36,874 nucleotides of DNA, taken from contig JAGXAY010000012.1 of assembly GCA_018971385.1 (NCBI GenBank), positions 1 through 36,874 of the forward strand, in the 5' to 3' direction. This document shows, piece after piece, positions 1 through 8,773 of this stretch. The first letter of the stretch is position 1; each line of letters opens with the position of its first letter. Under the pieces are notes generated by a model. It saw nothing but the letters and a program-made list of their open reading frames with translations. It was not told the DNA's origin and searched no databases. This DNA comes from Acidobacteriota bacterium (GTDB taxonomy: Bacteria > Actinomycetota > Acidimicrobiia > Acidimicrobiales > RAAP-2). Position numbers and translations under genes: made by a program.

Positions 1-1
1 G

Positions 2-115
2 GCGACCGGCACCTACCTCGGCGCGCGCCTCGCCGGTGAGGGCGTCGAGATCGCCCTCGTCAACGCCATGACCGCGGCCGCGGTGGTGGTCGGAGGTCTC
101 GGCGCCGAGTCCTGA
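2..115 (+). CDS. 3' end of an unidentified protein (partial)
   Basis: An open frame enters from the left edge and ends at a TGA at 113-115, giving 37 residues beginning ATGTYLGARLAGEGVEIA and ending in GLGAES. The tail is Ala/Val/Gly-rich and moderately hydrophobic, as in the last helix of a membrane protein or a buried strand-helix of an enzyme. I do not recognise the family. It converges on the importer permease gene with five bases between the two stops. The start and most of the gene lie outside the window. Confidence 0.5.
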   Translation, partial: ATGTYLGARLAGEGVEIALVNAMTAAAVVVGGLGAES

Positions 116-120
116 CGGGT

Positions 121-1410
121 CTAGTCGTGGTGATAGGCCACGCCGTCGGCGGCTGGGGCGCGCACCCGTCCGATCAGCCCCGCCACCACCGCGATGGTGA
201 TGAGGTAGGGGAACATCTGCAGGACGTAGAGCGAGACCGGCACCTGGTACGAGGTGAGGGTGTAGGAGAGGTAGACCGAGAGGCCGAAGATCACCGAGGC
301 CACGACCGCCCCCGACGGGCGCCAGCGCCCGAAGATCATCGCGGCCAAGGCGATGTAGCCCAGCCCCGAGGTGTAGTTGGGCTGGAACTGGCCCTGGGAG
401 GCCATGAAGGCGACGCCGCCGACGCCGGCGATGGCCCCGCCGAGGACGACGTTGACGTAGCGCACGCGCACCACGTTGATGCCCACCGTCGCCGCGGCGC
501 GCGGGTGCTCGCCGACCGCGCGCACGTGCAGGCCGTAGCGGGTCTTGAAGAGGGCGAAGCTGATCACGCCGATGAGAATCAGCATCAGATAGAAGAAGCC
601 CGACTGGTTGAAGAGCACCGGTCCCACCACGGGGATCTTCGAGAGCAGGGGGATCGCGAGGTTCGGCGCGAGCGTGCCCGTGTTGTACTGGGGGAACGGC
701 GTGAAGACCTGCAGGTTGAGATAGGACGACAGTGAGCCGAGCATGGTGACCAGCACGACGCCGACGATGATCTGGTCCGAGAGGTAGCGCAGGGCGAAGA
801 ACGCAAGGATCCAGCCGATCGCCCCGCCGACCACGGCTCCGCCGATGGCCGCGTAGATGAAGTTGTGCGTGGTCGAGGCCAGCATCGAGCCCACGAACGC
901 CCCGCCGATGAACTGACCTTCGATCGCGATGTTGACGACGCCCGAACGCTCGCACATGACGCCCGACAGAGATCCGAAGACGAGCACCATGGTGACTTCG
1001 GATGAGCCGATGAGCAGCGCCGTCAAATTGACGAAGGAGACCGGCGACGGCCCCGGACTACGCGCGGCCCAGATCAAGAGGGCGAGAAGGAACAAGACGG
1101 CCACGCCGCCGAAGCGCCACATGACCCCGCGCGCCGGACGTCGGATGAAGGTCTCGGCCGCCAGGGCGATCATCACGAGCGCGAGGAGAACGTCCGCCAG
1201 GCGCGAGTTCAGCGTGAGGGTGCCCACGTGCCAGGGCGCCGACTCGCTGAGGTTCACCGGGTTGAACAAGAAGGAGGAGTGCGCGCTCGACACGCTGCCG
1301 AAGGCGAAGACGACGAGGGAGAAGAGGCCGATGACGCCCATCATGAGGGCAATCACCCGCACCCTTCGGTTGGATACCTCGGAGGCGACACTCTGCTCGG
1401 TGACGCTCAT
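121..1410 (-). CDS. BMP-type (nucleoside) ABC importer, second permease
   Basis: A 429-residue multi-spanning permease of the BPD_transp_2 family (the YufQ/NupQ position of BMP/nucleoside importers). The visible family signature is CERSGVVNIAIEGQFIGG in the middle. Near the C-terminus is a cytoplasmic coupling loop, GLHVRAVGEHPRAAATVGIN. About ten hydrophobic segments are apparent. The ATG at 1408-1410 overlaps the TGA of the upstream permease (ATGA), so the two are translationally coupled. The open frame runs further upstream in the shadow of the first permease, but the coupled ATG is the natural start. It should form the heterodimeric channel with the preceding permease. The substrate is inferred from the binding-protein family and could be a nucleoside or related compound. 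It is the last gene of the four-gene operon. Confidence 0.9.
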   Translation of the reverse strand: MSVTEQSVASEVSNRRVRVIALMMGVIGLFSLVVFAFGSVSSAHSSFLFNPVNLSESAPWHVGTLTLNSRLADVLLALVMIALAAETFIRRPARGVMWRFGGVAVLFLLALLIWAARSPGPSPVSFVNLTALLIGSSEVTMVLVFGSLSGVMCERSGVVNIAIEGQFIGGAFVGSMLASTTHNFIYAAIGGAVVGGAIGWILAFFALRYLSDQIIVGVVLVTMLGSLSSYLNLQVFTPFPQYNTGTLAPNLAIPLLSKIPVVGPVLFNQSGFFYLMLILIGVISFALFKTRYGLHVRAVGEHPRAAATVGINVVRVRYVNVVLGGAIAGVGGVAFMASQGQFQPNYTSGLGYIALAAMIFGRWRPSGAVVASVIFGLSVYLSYTLTSYQVPVSLYVLQMFPYLITIAVVAGLIGRVRAPAADGVAYHHD

Positions 1411-2699
1411 GCGCCCCATCCCTTCGTGGCCAGTTCGAGCTTGACGACGGGTGCGGCGCGCAGGCGGAAGATCTCCTTCACCAGCACGGGTGTCGCCACG
1501 AACAAGACGATGGCCGACTGGATCACCGAGGCCAGGTCGAGGGGGATCCCGGTCGTTCCCTGCATCGCGCGCCCGCCGACGCCGAGGGCGGCGAAGAGCA
1601 GCGAGGCCCAGACGATGCCGCCCGGCTTGTTTCGCCCGAGCAGCGCCACCGTGATCGCGGTGAAGCCGATGCCGGCGCTGCCGATCAGGAATCCCCCGTC
1701 GATGTAGTGCGTCGTGCTCGCGACCTGGACGACGCCGGCGAGGCCCGACAGCCCGCCGGAGATCACGAAGACCAAGATGATGACGACCTTGGCGTTGATG
1801 CCCGAGGCCTTCGCCGCCGCCGGGTTCGCGCCGGTGACGCGGAAGTCGAAGCCCATGGAGGAGCGCTCGAGGAACCACCAGGCGAAGGCGACGGCGAGAG
1901 CCGCGACCACGATGCCGTAGTTCACGCGCAGTCCCGACGCCGCGCCAAAGAGCGGGTGAAGTTGGGCCGATGAATCCATCGTGCGCGAGATGTCGTTCTG
2001 CTGGCCGGGCTGTTGGAACGGCGTCGAGAGGACCGAGAAGAGAAGGAACGCGTAGATCACGTAGTTGAACATGATCGTGACGATCACCTCGTGCGCCCCG
2101 GTGTAGGCCTTGAGGAACCCCGGCACCAGGCCGGCGAGCGCCCCGCCGGCGAAGCCGCACGCCAACGTGAGCGGCAGGTGCACGATCATCGGCACGTGCA
2201 CCATCGATCCGACCACCGCCCCGGTGACGCCGCCGAGCACCGCCTGGCCGTTCGCGCCGATGTTGAAGAGTCCCGTCTGGAACGCGATGCCCACGCCGAG
2301 ACTCGTGATGATGAGCGGCGTCGCGTAGGTCAAGGTCTCGGACAACGGCGTCAGCGTCGCCTCCCAACCCTGTCCGGTCGTGATCGAGTGCCAGAGGTTG
2401 GCCGGGTTCACCACGGCGCCGTTGAACATCGAGCGATACGCCGCACCGACGTTGTCCCAGGTCACCTTGAGCGCGCGAAAGATGCCGGTGCCGCTGTGGA
2501 AGATCCCGCGCCAGGAGTCGAGCACCGCGGGCGTGGTGGTGATGATCACGAGCGCACCGACGACCAGACCCAGGATCAGCGCGTAGAAGGTGATCATGAT
2601 CGGGCTGCGGCTGTTGAGGCGCCATCGACGCCGCGCTGGTGCCGCGGGGGCGCTCGGCGCGCTGGCCGGGGCCTGGGGATCGGTGGAAAGGTCACTCAT
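1407..2699 (-). CDS. BMP-type (nucleoside) ABC importer, first permease
   Basis: A 430-residue permease of the BPD_transp_2 family (the YufP/NupP position). It has a Pro/Ala-rich, Arg-containing cytoplasmic N-terminus of about 30 residues and then about ten hydrophobic segments. The family signature AFQTGLFNIGANGQAVLGG lies in the middle. The coupling loop FRVTGANPAAAKASGIN follows about 110 residues later. Its ATG overlaps the ATPase stop by eight bases, and its own stop overlaps the next permease start (ATGA). ATPase and both permeases are therefore read as one coupled unit. It pairs with the downstream permease to form the membrane pore for the substrate delivered by the binding protein encoded at 4287-5381. 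Confidence 0.9.
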   Translation of the reverse strand: MSDLSTDPQAPASAPSAPAAPARRRWRLNSRSPIMITFYALILGLVVGALVIITTTPAVLDSWRGIFHSGTGIFRALKVTWDNVGAAYRSMFNGAVVNPANLWHSITTGQGWEATLTPLSETLTYATPLIITSLGVGIAFQTGLFNIGANGQAVLGGVTGAVVGSMVHVPMIVHLPLTLACGFAGGALAGLVPGFLKAYTGAHEVIVTIMFNYVIYAFLLFSVLSTPFQQPGQQNDISRTMDSSAQLHPLFGAASGLRVNYGIVVAALAVAFAWWFLERSSMGFDFRVTGANPAAAKASGINAKVVIILVFVISGGLSGLAGVVQVASTTHYIDGGFLIGSAGIGFTAITVALLGRNKPGGIVWASLLFAALGVGGRAMQGTTGIPLDLASVIQSAIVLFVATPVLVKEIFRLRAAPVVKLELATKGWGA

Positions 2700-4203
2700 C
2701 GGCGGCCCCGGTGGTGCCGGCCATCAGCAGGCCGATGGCCTCGCGGCTCGCAGTGGGCTCGACGATGCCGCTGATGCGTCCGTCGAACATGACCGCGATG
2801 CGGTCGCCCAGCGCGAGCACCTCGTCGAGCTCGGAGGAGACGATGAGGGCGGCGTTGCCCTGATTGCGGTGGTTGACCACCTGGCGGTGCACGTACTCGA
2901 TCGAGCCGACGTCGAGGCCGCGGGTGGGCTGGGAGGCCATCAGGAACTCGAGGGGGCGCGAGAGCTCGCGCGCGACGATGACCTTCTGCTGGTTGCCACC
3001 GGAGAGCGACGAGACGGGCTCTTCCACCGACGTGGTGCGGATGTCGAAGTCGTGGGCGAGCCTCACCGCGTTGTCGTGCACCGCGGCGAGGTTGCGCGTG
3101 CCGCGCCGCGCGAAGGGCGCGCGCCGCGGCGTGTTGAGCACCAGGTTGTCCGCCACCGACATCGACATCACGAGACCGTCGCGCTGGCGGTCCTCGGGAA
3201 TGTGGCCGAGGCCGGCGTCGAGCACCTCTCGCGGCGTCCGGTTGGTCACGTCGCGCCCGTTGAGCAGGATCGTCCCCGACTCGACGTGGCGCATGCCGGC
3301 GATCGCCTCGACGAGCTCGGTCTGCCCGTTGCCCTGGACGCCGGCCAGCGCCATGATCTCCCCGGCGCGCACGTCGAGGGACACCCCGTTCACCTTGACC
3401 AGTCCGCGGTCGTCGCGCACCACGAGGTCGCGGATCTCAAAGACGCTCTCTCCCGGGCTGAACGCGGACTTCTCCACCGTCAGCTCCACGTCGCGACCCA
3501 CCATCAGCGAGGCCAGCTCGGACTCGGTGGCGGTCGGCTCCGCCGAACCCACGACGCGCCCGTCGCGGATGACGGTGATCACGTCGGCGACCGCACGCAC
3601 CTCCTTGAGCTTGTGCGTGATGAAGAGGATCGACTTGCCGGCGGCCGCCAGCGAGCGCATGATGGCCATCAGCGCGTCGGTCTCCTGCGGGGTCAGGACC
3701 GCGGTCGGCTCGTCCAGGATCAGGAGCTCCGCGTCACGCGAGAGGGCCTTTAGGATCTCGACTCGCTGCTGGAGCCCGACCGGCAGGTTCTCGACCGTCG
3801 CGTCGGGATCCACCTGGAGGTTGAACTGCTGGGAGAGGCGCACGATGTCCGCGGTGGCGCGCTTGTAGTCCACTCGATCGAGCGACTTGGTGGGTTCGAA
3901 TCCCAGCACGACGTTCTCGGTGACCGAGAAGACCGGCACCAGCATGAAGTGCTGGTGGACCATGCCGATGCCGCGGCGCACCGCGTCGCCGGAGTTGGCG
4001 AAGCGCACCGGTTCGCCGTCGATCAGGATCTCACCCTCGTCGGGGTGAAGCAGGCCGAAGAGGACGTTCATCAGCGTCGTCTTGCCGGCGCCGTTCTCGC
4101 CGAGCAGGGAGTGGATCTGGCCGGGCTCGACCGTCAGATCGATGCGATCGTTCGCGGTGAAGGAACCGAAGCGCTTCGTGATCCCTCGCAGTTCCAGGCG
4201 CAT
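2692..4203 (-). CDS. BMP-type (nucleoside) ABC importer, double ATPase
   Basis: A 503-residue protein with two fused ABC cassettes, typical of the sugar/nucleoside (RbsA/YufO-like) class. The first cassette has Walker A GENGAGKT at residues 35-42, signature LPVGLQQRVEILKAL and Walker B LLILDEPTAVLTPQE. The second has a degenerate Walker A (GVQGNGQTE), signature LSGGNQQKVIVAREL and a Walker B variant, FLMASQPTRGLD, where the usual Asp-Glu is replaced by Ser-Gln. This asymmetry is normal for the class, so one site probably carries hydrolysis. It would energise the two downstream permeases. The ATG at 4203 lies just after a perfect hairpin (4224-4263) and has no strong Shine-Dalgarno sequence. 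That fits lower expression than the binding-protein gene upstream. Confidence 0.92.
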   Translation of the reverse strand: MRLELRGITKRFGSFTANDRIDLTVEPGQIHSLLGENGAGKTTLMNVLFGLLHPDEGEILIDGEPVRFANSGDAVRRGIGMVHQHFMLVPVFSVTENVVLGFEPTKSLDRVDYKRATADIVRLSQQFNLQVDPDATVENLPVGLQQRVEILKALSRDAELLILDEPTAVLTPQETDALMAIMRSLAAAGKSILFITHKLKEVRAVADVITVIRDGRVVGSAEPTATESELASLMVGRDVELTVEKSAFSPGESVFEIRDLVVRDDRGLVKVNGVSLDVRAGEIMALAGVQGNGQTELVEAIAGMRHVESGTILLNGRDVTNRTPREVLDAGLGHIPEDRQRDGLVMSMSVADNLVLNTPRRAPFARRGTRNLAAVHDNAVRLAHDFDIRTTSVEEPVSSLSGGNQQKVIVARELSRPLEFLMASQPTRGLDVGSIEYVHRQVVNHRNQGNAALIVSSELDEVLALGDRIAVMFDGRISGIVEPTASREAIGLLMAGTTGAADE

Positions 4204-4223
4204 GGAGACTTATCGTAGCCACG

Positions 4224-4263
4224 GCAAAAGGACCCGGGTTCCTTCGAACCCGGGTCCTTTTGC
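4224..4263 (-). terminator. Perfect hairpin between binding-protein and ATPase genes
   Basis: Arms 4224-4241 and 4246-4263 are an exact 18-bp inverted repeat (GCAAAAGGACCCGGGTTC) with a 4-base loop. The leftward transcript ends the hairpin with CCTTTTGC, so a short U-run lies inside the closing stem rather than after it. It sits 23 bases past the binding-protein stop and 20 bases before the ATPase start. This is the usual place for a partial terminator or mRNA-stabilising hairpin that keeps the binding protein in excess over ATPase and permeases. Whether it terminates fully or partly cannot be read from sequence. Confidence 0.8.
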
Positions 4264-4286
4264 ACATGTCGCGAGCGCGACGTTGT

Positions 4287-5381
4287 CTACTTCGCGGGGT
4301 AGCTGTTCGGGTTCACCGAGAGCGAGCCGGCGATGATCGCGGCCTTGGCCTTGGCGATCTTGGCCTTGAGCGCCTTGGGCACCGTGATGCCGCCGTACTC
4401 GAGGGCCGTGCCGTTGTTCTTCAACGTGCCGACGTAGACGCCACCCTTGAAGGTGCCCTTGGCGGCCGAGAGGACCGCGGCCTTCACCGAGGACTCGACG
4501 CCCTTGGCGACGGTGCCGACGAACCACGAGCAGTCAGCCGGGTCCGAGACACAGCCGTTGGAGTCAACCCACATGACGCTGTGGCCCTTGCCGGCCTGCT
4601 GGGCCGCGGCGACCGAGCCCAGGCCGACCGAACCGGCGACCGGGAAGACGATGTCCGCACCCTGGGAGAAGAAGTTGGTGGTCAACGTCTTGCCCGCGGT
4701 CTGGTCGGTGAAGTTCCCGATGAAGCTGCCGTCGCCGGCGCACTTGGCCAGCGAGCAGGCACCCTTGCCGGGCGTCCAGCCGAGGGCCTTCACCGCCGCG
4801 CCGTAGGTCTTGTCGTAGTAGCGAACACCCGCGACGAAGCCGTTCATGTAGAGCGTCACCGCCGGGAAGTTCATGCCGCCGTACGTCGCGACCGTACCGG
4901 TCCTGGTCATGCCCGCGGCGAGGACGCCGCCGAGGAAGCCGCCCTGGTCAGTCTCGTACTGCAGCGACAGGACGTTCTTGCTCTTGGTCGTGGGCGCGTC
5001 GTCGACGATCGCGATGCGCTGCTTCGGGTGGGCGTTGGCGGCCTGGGCGGTCGCCTTGTCCATCAAGAAGCCAACGGTCACGATGATGCCGCAGCCCTGG
5101 TGCACGAAGTTGTTGATGTTCGGTACGTAGTCGGTCGACGAGGTCGACGACAGGTACTTGATCGTCATGTTCTTGAACACCTTCTTGGCGTCCTCGAGGC
5201 CCTTCCACGCCGAGGCGTTGAACGACTTGTCGTTGATGCCACCGGTGTCGGTGACGACACAGGCGTGGAACTTGCTCGCGGCGAGGGCCGTCTGCGCCAT
5301 GGACGTGGCACCTACGGTCACGGTGCCGAGAACCAGCGAGGTGGTTCCGAGCGCCATGCCGAGGCGTCGAATGCTCTTCAT
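4287..5381 (-). CDS. BMP family ABC transporter substrate-binding protein
   Basis: A 364-residue protein of the basic membrane protein/Med family (BmpA, PnrA, TmpC), the extracellular receptor of nucleoside-type ABC importers. The N-terminus MKSIRRLGMALGTTSLVLG is a Sec signal peptide with a likely cut after TALA. The family entry motif VTDTGGINDKSFNASAW follows directly, with Asp and Asn positioned to bind the ligand. No lipobox is present: the first Cys follows AASKFHA. Most Gram-positive binding proteins are lipid-anchored, so retention here is unexplained. The start is supported by GGGAG seven bases upstream. First gene of the importer operon; codons are strongly C/G-ending, as in highly expressed genes. 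The exact ligand is not visible. Confidence 0.9.
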   Translation of the reverse strand: MKSIRRLGMALGTTSLVLGTVTVGATSMAQTALAASKFHACVVTDTGGINDKSFNASAWKGLEDAKKVFKNMTIKYLSSTSSTDYVPNINNFVHQGCGIIVTVGFLMDKATAQAANAHPKQRIAIVDDAPTTKSKNVLSLQYETDQGGFLGGVLAAGMTRTGTVATYGGMNFPAVTLYMNGFVAGVRYYDKTYGAAVKALGWTPGKGACSLAKCAGDGSFIGNFTDQTAGKTLTTNFFSQGADIVFPVAGSVGLGSVAAAQQAGKGHSVMWVDSNGCVSDPADCSWFVGTVAKGVESSVKAAVLSAAKGTFKGGVYVGTLKNNGTALEYGGITVPKALKAKIAKAKAAIIAGSLSVNPNSYPAK

Positions 5382-5422
5382 GTGAATCTCCCTTGATTGT
5401 CACGTCACCATCGGACCCGACG

Positions 5423-5485
5423 GGCCTCGGGGTGACTCTGAAGGAGGATAGTCCTCCCGCAGAGTCCGTGCCGAGCCCCGAGGCC
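5423..5485 (-). terminator. Long three-part hairpin between MFS and binding-protein genes
   Basis: Three nested exact inverted repeats: GGCCTCGGGG (5423-5432) with 5476-5485, GACTCTG (5434-5440) with 5460-5466, and GGAGGA (5443-5448) with 5452-5457 around a 3-base loop. Together they make about 23 base pairs with small internal loops and one larger asymmetric loop. It lies 17 bases after the MFS stop and 42 bases before the binding-protein start, both read leftward. No U-tract follows. It could be a U-less terminator of the MFS gene, or a structured leader of the importer operon. Confidence 0.6.
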
Positions 5486-5501
5486 AGGGTTCATCAAGGA
5501 T

Positions 5502-6971
5502 TCACGCGGGCTCGCTGGCGAGCGGAGCGTCGGCGCTCGCCGGGGCCCGTCCGGTCCGGTGGGGGAGGGCCCAGGCCACCGCGAACGCCACCACGGTGAC
5601 TCCGGCCGAGATGGCGAACGCCCGCGAATATCCAGCGACCGGGGCGCTCGCGAGCGCCGAGCGAGAACCGCGAGCGGCCTCGACGAGAGCCCGCGTGCGG
5701 TCCGCCGCGACGGTGCCGAGCACGGCCAGGGAGAGCGACCCCCCCACTTGGCGAGACGTGTTGAGTACGCCCGAGGCGAGTCCGGCGTCGGCCCGGTCCA
5801 CCCCGGCGGTGGCCGCCGTGGCGAGAGGACTGAAGAGAAGACCCATGGCGAAGGCGCACATTACCGAGGGGCCGAGGACGGACGCGGCATAGGAACTGTG
5901 ATCACTGAGGTGCCCCAGGGCGAAGAATCCTCCCGTGGCGAGGGCCGCTCCGACGAGAAGTAGGGGCCGAACTCCCACTCGCACGAGGAGTCGCGACGAA
6001 ATTTGTGCACCGATAATGATGGCGAGGGCCATGGGCAAAAAGGCCACTCCGGCCGCGACCGGTCCGTACCCCAACGTTCCCTGAAAGAAGTAGGTAAGGA
6101 AGTACCACATCGCGAAGAAGGCTCCCCCGACGAGCACCATCACCAGGTTCGCGACCGTGAGGGGGCGAGATCGAAAGAGCCGAAAGGGCACCAACGGGTG
6201 GGACGCGACTTTGAGCTCCCACACCACGAAGAGGGCCAGCCCGACGAGGCCACCGACGACGGAGGAGAGAACGGATCGCGAACCCCAACTAGTCGACGCG
6301 GACGAGACGATTCCGTAGATCACCGCAGTGAGCGACACAGTCACGAGGACGGCACCCACCACGTCGAGTTTGGTGGTGGCGTTCGCGTTACGAAGTTCTC
6401 GTAGATACAGGGCGGCTACGACCACGGCCACGATGCCGAAGGGTACGTTAATGAAGAACACCCATCGCCACGACGCCCAACCGGTGAGCACTCCTCCGAG
6501 TAGTCCGCCGACGGCGCCACCGGCTCCGGCGACCGCGCTCCACGCGCCGATGGCCTTGGCCAACTGGGGTCCCTTGAACGTCGTTACGATCAGCGTGAGG
6601 GTTGCCGGGGAGAGAATTGCTCCGCCGAGTCCCTGGACAGCACGCGCCGCAATCATCTCGGCTCCGGTGTGGGCGAACCCCGCTCCTACCGACGAGAGAG
6701 TAAAGAGGACGACTCCCGCTAGGTAGACCCGTCGACGTCCGAGGAGGTCGGCGGCCCGACCTCCGAGAAGAAGGAACCCCGCGAAGGTGAGGACGTAGGC
6801 GTTCACCACCCACTGGGCTCCACTCGCGGAGAAGTGGAGGTCGCGGCCCATATCGGGCAGCGCCACGTTCACGACGGAGACGTCGAGGACGACCATGAAC
6901 TGAGCGACGCACGCGATGGCGAGAATGAGGCCATCAGGGGCGTGACGGGTGGAGGTTTTCGCGGAGGGCAT
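5502..6971 (-). CDS. MFS transporter, DHA2 (EmrB/QacA-like) family
   Basis: A 489-residue membrane protein with about 14 hydrophobic segments, the usual size and topology of drug:H+ antiporters of the DHA2 family. Visible motifs are the first-helix FMVVLDVSVVNVALPDM (with the family Asp), loop 2-3 GRAADLLGRRRVY (motif A), and the antiporter-type AGAGGAVGGLLGGVLTGW (motif C) in helix 5. It probably exports a hydrophobic or antibiotic-like compound with proton antiport; the substrate is not predictable. The ATG at 6969-6971 lacks a strong Shine-Dalgarno sequence. No regulator gene is adjacent, and the next gene upstream (ettA) is divergent with a 56-base gap. Confidence 0.88.
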   Translation of the reverse strand: MPSAKTSTRHAPDGLILAIACVAQFMVVLDVSVVNVALPDMGRDLHFSASGAQWVVNAYVLTFAGFLLLGGRAADLLGRRRVYLAGVVLFTLSSVGAGFAHTGAEMIAARAVQGLGGAILSPATLTLIVTTFKGPQLAKAIGAWSAVAGAGGAVGGLLGGVLTGWASWRWVFFINVPFGIVAVVVAALYLRELRNANATTKLDVVGAVLVTVSLTAVIYGIVSSASTSWGSRSVLSSVVGGLVGLALFVVWELKVASHPLVPFRLFRSRPLTVANLVMVLVGGAFFAMWYFLTYFFQGTLGYGPVAAGVAFLPMALAIIIGAQISSRLLVRVGVRPLLLVGAALATGGFFALGHLSDHSSYAASVLGPSVMCAFAMGLLFSPLATAATAGVDRADAGLASGVLNTSRQVGGSLSLAVLGTVAADRTRALVEAARGSRSALASAPVAGYSRAFAISAGVTVVAFAVAWALPHRTGRAPASADAPLASEPA

Positions 6972-7027
6972 GTCCCGAAGTGTACGGGTCGAGGGAGGTG
7001 GTCGATGCGTAATGGCAGACTGAAGAG

Positions 7028-8704
7028 ATGGCGGCTCAGTTCATCTTTACCATGCGCGACCTTCGACGGTTCTACCCGCCGGACCGGGAGGTCCTGAAGG
7101 GCATCAATCTGTCGTTCTACCCCGGTGCCCACATCGGCGTGATTGGCTCCAACGGGTCTGGCAAGTCGTCTCTTCTGCGGATTATGGCGGGCCTGGACGA
7201 TGGCTACAGCGGGGAAGCGAGGCTCACCCCGGGCTTCACCGTCGGGTATCTCCCCCAAGAGCCCCAACTCGATCCGACGAAGGACGTCGTCGGAAACGTG
7301 GCTGACGGGGTGGGCGAGCAGCGAGACCTCCTCGTGCGATTTAACGAGGTGTGCGCGGCGTTCGCTGATCCGGACGCCGACTTCGACGCTCTCCTCAACG
7401 AGCAGGCCACCCTGCAGACCCGGATTGACGCCCTCGGGGCGTGGGACCTCGAGCGGACTCTCGAGATTGCGATGGACGCCCTACGACTGCCTCCCGCGGA
7501 CGCCGACGTCACGACGCTCTCGGGGGGCGAGCGTCGCCGAGTAGCCCTGTGTCGACTCCTTCTCGCGAAGCCCGACCTTCTCCTGCTGGATGAGCCGACA
7601 AACCACCTCGACGCTGAATCCGTTGCGTGGTTGGAGCGGACCCTGAAGGAGTACTCCGGTACGGTGGTCGCGATCACCCACGACCGTTACTTTCTCGACA
7701 ACGTGGCTAAGTGGATTCTCGAACTTGATCGAGGTCGGGGGATCCCGTGGGAAGGTAACTACTCGTCGTGGCTCGACCAGAAGCGGGAGCGTCTCGCCCG
7801 CGAAGAGCGAGTGGATGAGGCCCGCCAGGCCGCCCTCGAGCGGGAACTGGAGTGGATTCGGATGTCGCCGCGAGCTCGCCAGTCCAAGGGTAAGGCGCGA
7901 GTGAACGCCTTTAATGAACTCGTCGCCGAAGCGGAAGCCGCCGAACGGCGACCGGACCGACTCGAAATTCATATTCCGCCGGGCCCCCGTCTCGGTGACC
8001 TCGTCGTTGAGGCGACGGGTTTGAGTAAGGGGTACGGTGACCGCCTCCTCGTGGACGCCCTCGACTTCACCCTGCCCCCCGGGGGCATCGTGGGCGTCAT
8101 CGGAGCGAACGGCGCGGGTAAGACCACTCTGTTCAAGATGCTGGTGGGCATCGACATCCCCGACGAGGGAACGCTTCGCGTCGGCCCGACGGTGCAGTTT
8201 GCCTACGTGGATCAGTCCCGGGACAATCTCGACCCCGCGAAGACCGTCTTCGACGAAATATCGGGTGGACAGGACCTCCTCGTAGTCGGATCGCGAGAGA
8301 TTCACGCCCGGGCCTACGTGGCGAGTTTTGGCTTTCGCGGCTCCGACCAGCAAAAGAAGGTGGGAGAGCTCTCCGGCGGTGAGAGGAATCGCGTCCAGTT
8401 GGCCGCGGTGCTGCGCCAGGGGGGCAACGTGCTCCTGCTCGACGAGCCGACGAACGACCTCGACGTGGACACGCTGCGCGCGCTCGAAGACGCTCTACTG
8501 GGTTTTCCGGGCTGTGCGGTGGTCATCAGTCACGATCGGTGGTTCCTCGACCGGATCGCGACCCACGTTTTGGCCTTCGAGGGAGACTCCCAGGTTCGGT
8601 GGTTTGAGGGGAACTTTTCCGACTACGAACTGGACCGCCACAAGCGGCTCGGAACGGACGCGGACCAGCCCCATCGACTGCGCTACAAGCCCCTGACCCG
8701 GTAG
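7028..8704 (+). CDS. ettA: Energy-dependent translational throttle protein EttA (ABC-F)
   Basis: A 558-residue soluble double-cassette ABC-F protein, close to the usual EttA length. EttA binds the ribosomal E site and gates entry into the elongation cycle according to the ATP/ADP ratio. The N-terminus (QFIFTMRDLRRFYPP, then VLKGINLSFYPGA) follows the EttA pattern. Walker A GSNGSGKS is at residues 40-47; signature LSGGERRRVALCRLL and Walker B LLLLDEPTNHLD follow. The second cassette has GANGAGKTT, LSGGERNRVQLAAVL and LLLLDEPTNDLD. The linker between cassettes is charged and helical (residues about 245-305), as expected for the P-site tRNA interaction motif. No transmembrane segment. ATG at 7028 has only a weak GAAGAG upstream. 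Confidence 0.95.
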   Translation: MAAQFIFTMRDLRRFYPPDREVLKGINLSFYPGAHIGVIGSNGSGKSSLLRIMAGLDDGYSGEARLTPGFTVGYLPQEPQLDPTKDVVGNVADGVGEQRDLLVRFNEVCAAFADPDADFDALLNEQATLQTRIDALGAWDLERTLEIAMDALRLPPADADVTTLSGGERRRVALCRLLLAKPDLLLLDEPTNHLDAESVAWLERTLKEYSGTVVAITHDRYFLDNVAKWILELDRGRGIPWEGNYSSWLDQKRERLAREERVDEARQAALERELEWIRMSPRARQSKGKARVNAFNELVAEAEAAERRPDRLEIHIPPGPRLGDLVVEATGLSKGYGDRLLVDALDFTLPPGGIVGVIGANGAGKTTLFKMLVGIDIPDEGTLRVGPTVQFAYVDQSRDNLDPAKTVFDEISGGQDLLVVGSREIHARAYVASFGFRGSDQQKKVGELSGGERNRVQLAAVLRQGGNVLLLDEPTNDLDVDTLRALEDALLGFPGCAVVISHDRWFLDRIATHVLAFEGDSQVRWFEGNFSDYELDRHKRLGTDADQPHRLRYKPLTR

Positions 8705-8773
8705 CCCGGCCGTATTCTGAGAATGTCGAAGGGCGACCCGGTACGAGCGTCAGCGGAGTCGTAATCTGGTCCG

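Noticed and set aside
121-2625. A single 834-residue fusion permease
   Set aside because: The frame is open by chance through the first permease gene. The N-terminal part is an Arg/His-rich nonsense translation, and the ATGA junction marks the real start at 1410.
3886-3906. GGGTTCGAATCCC, resembling a tRNA T-arm
   Set aside because: It lies inside the ABC ATPase gene, where it encodes part of GFEPTKS. No acceptor stem, D-arm or anticodon arm can be built around it.
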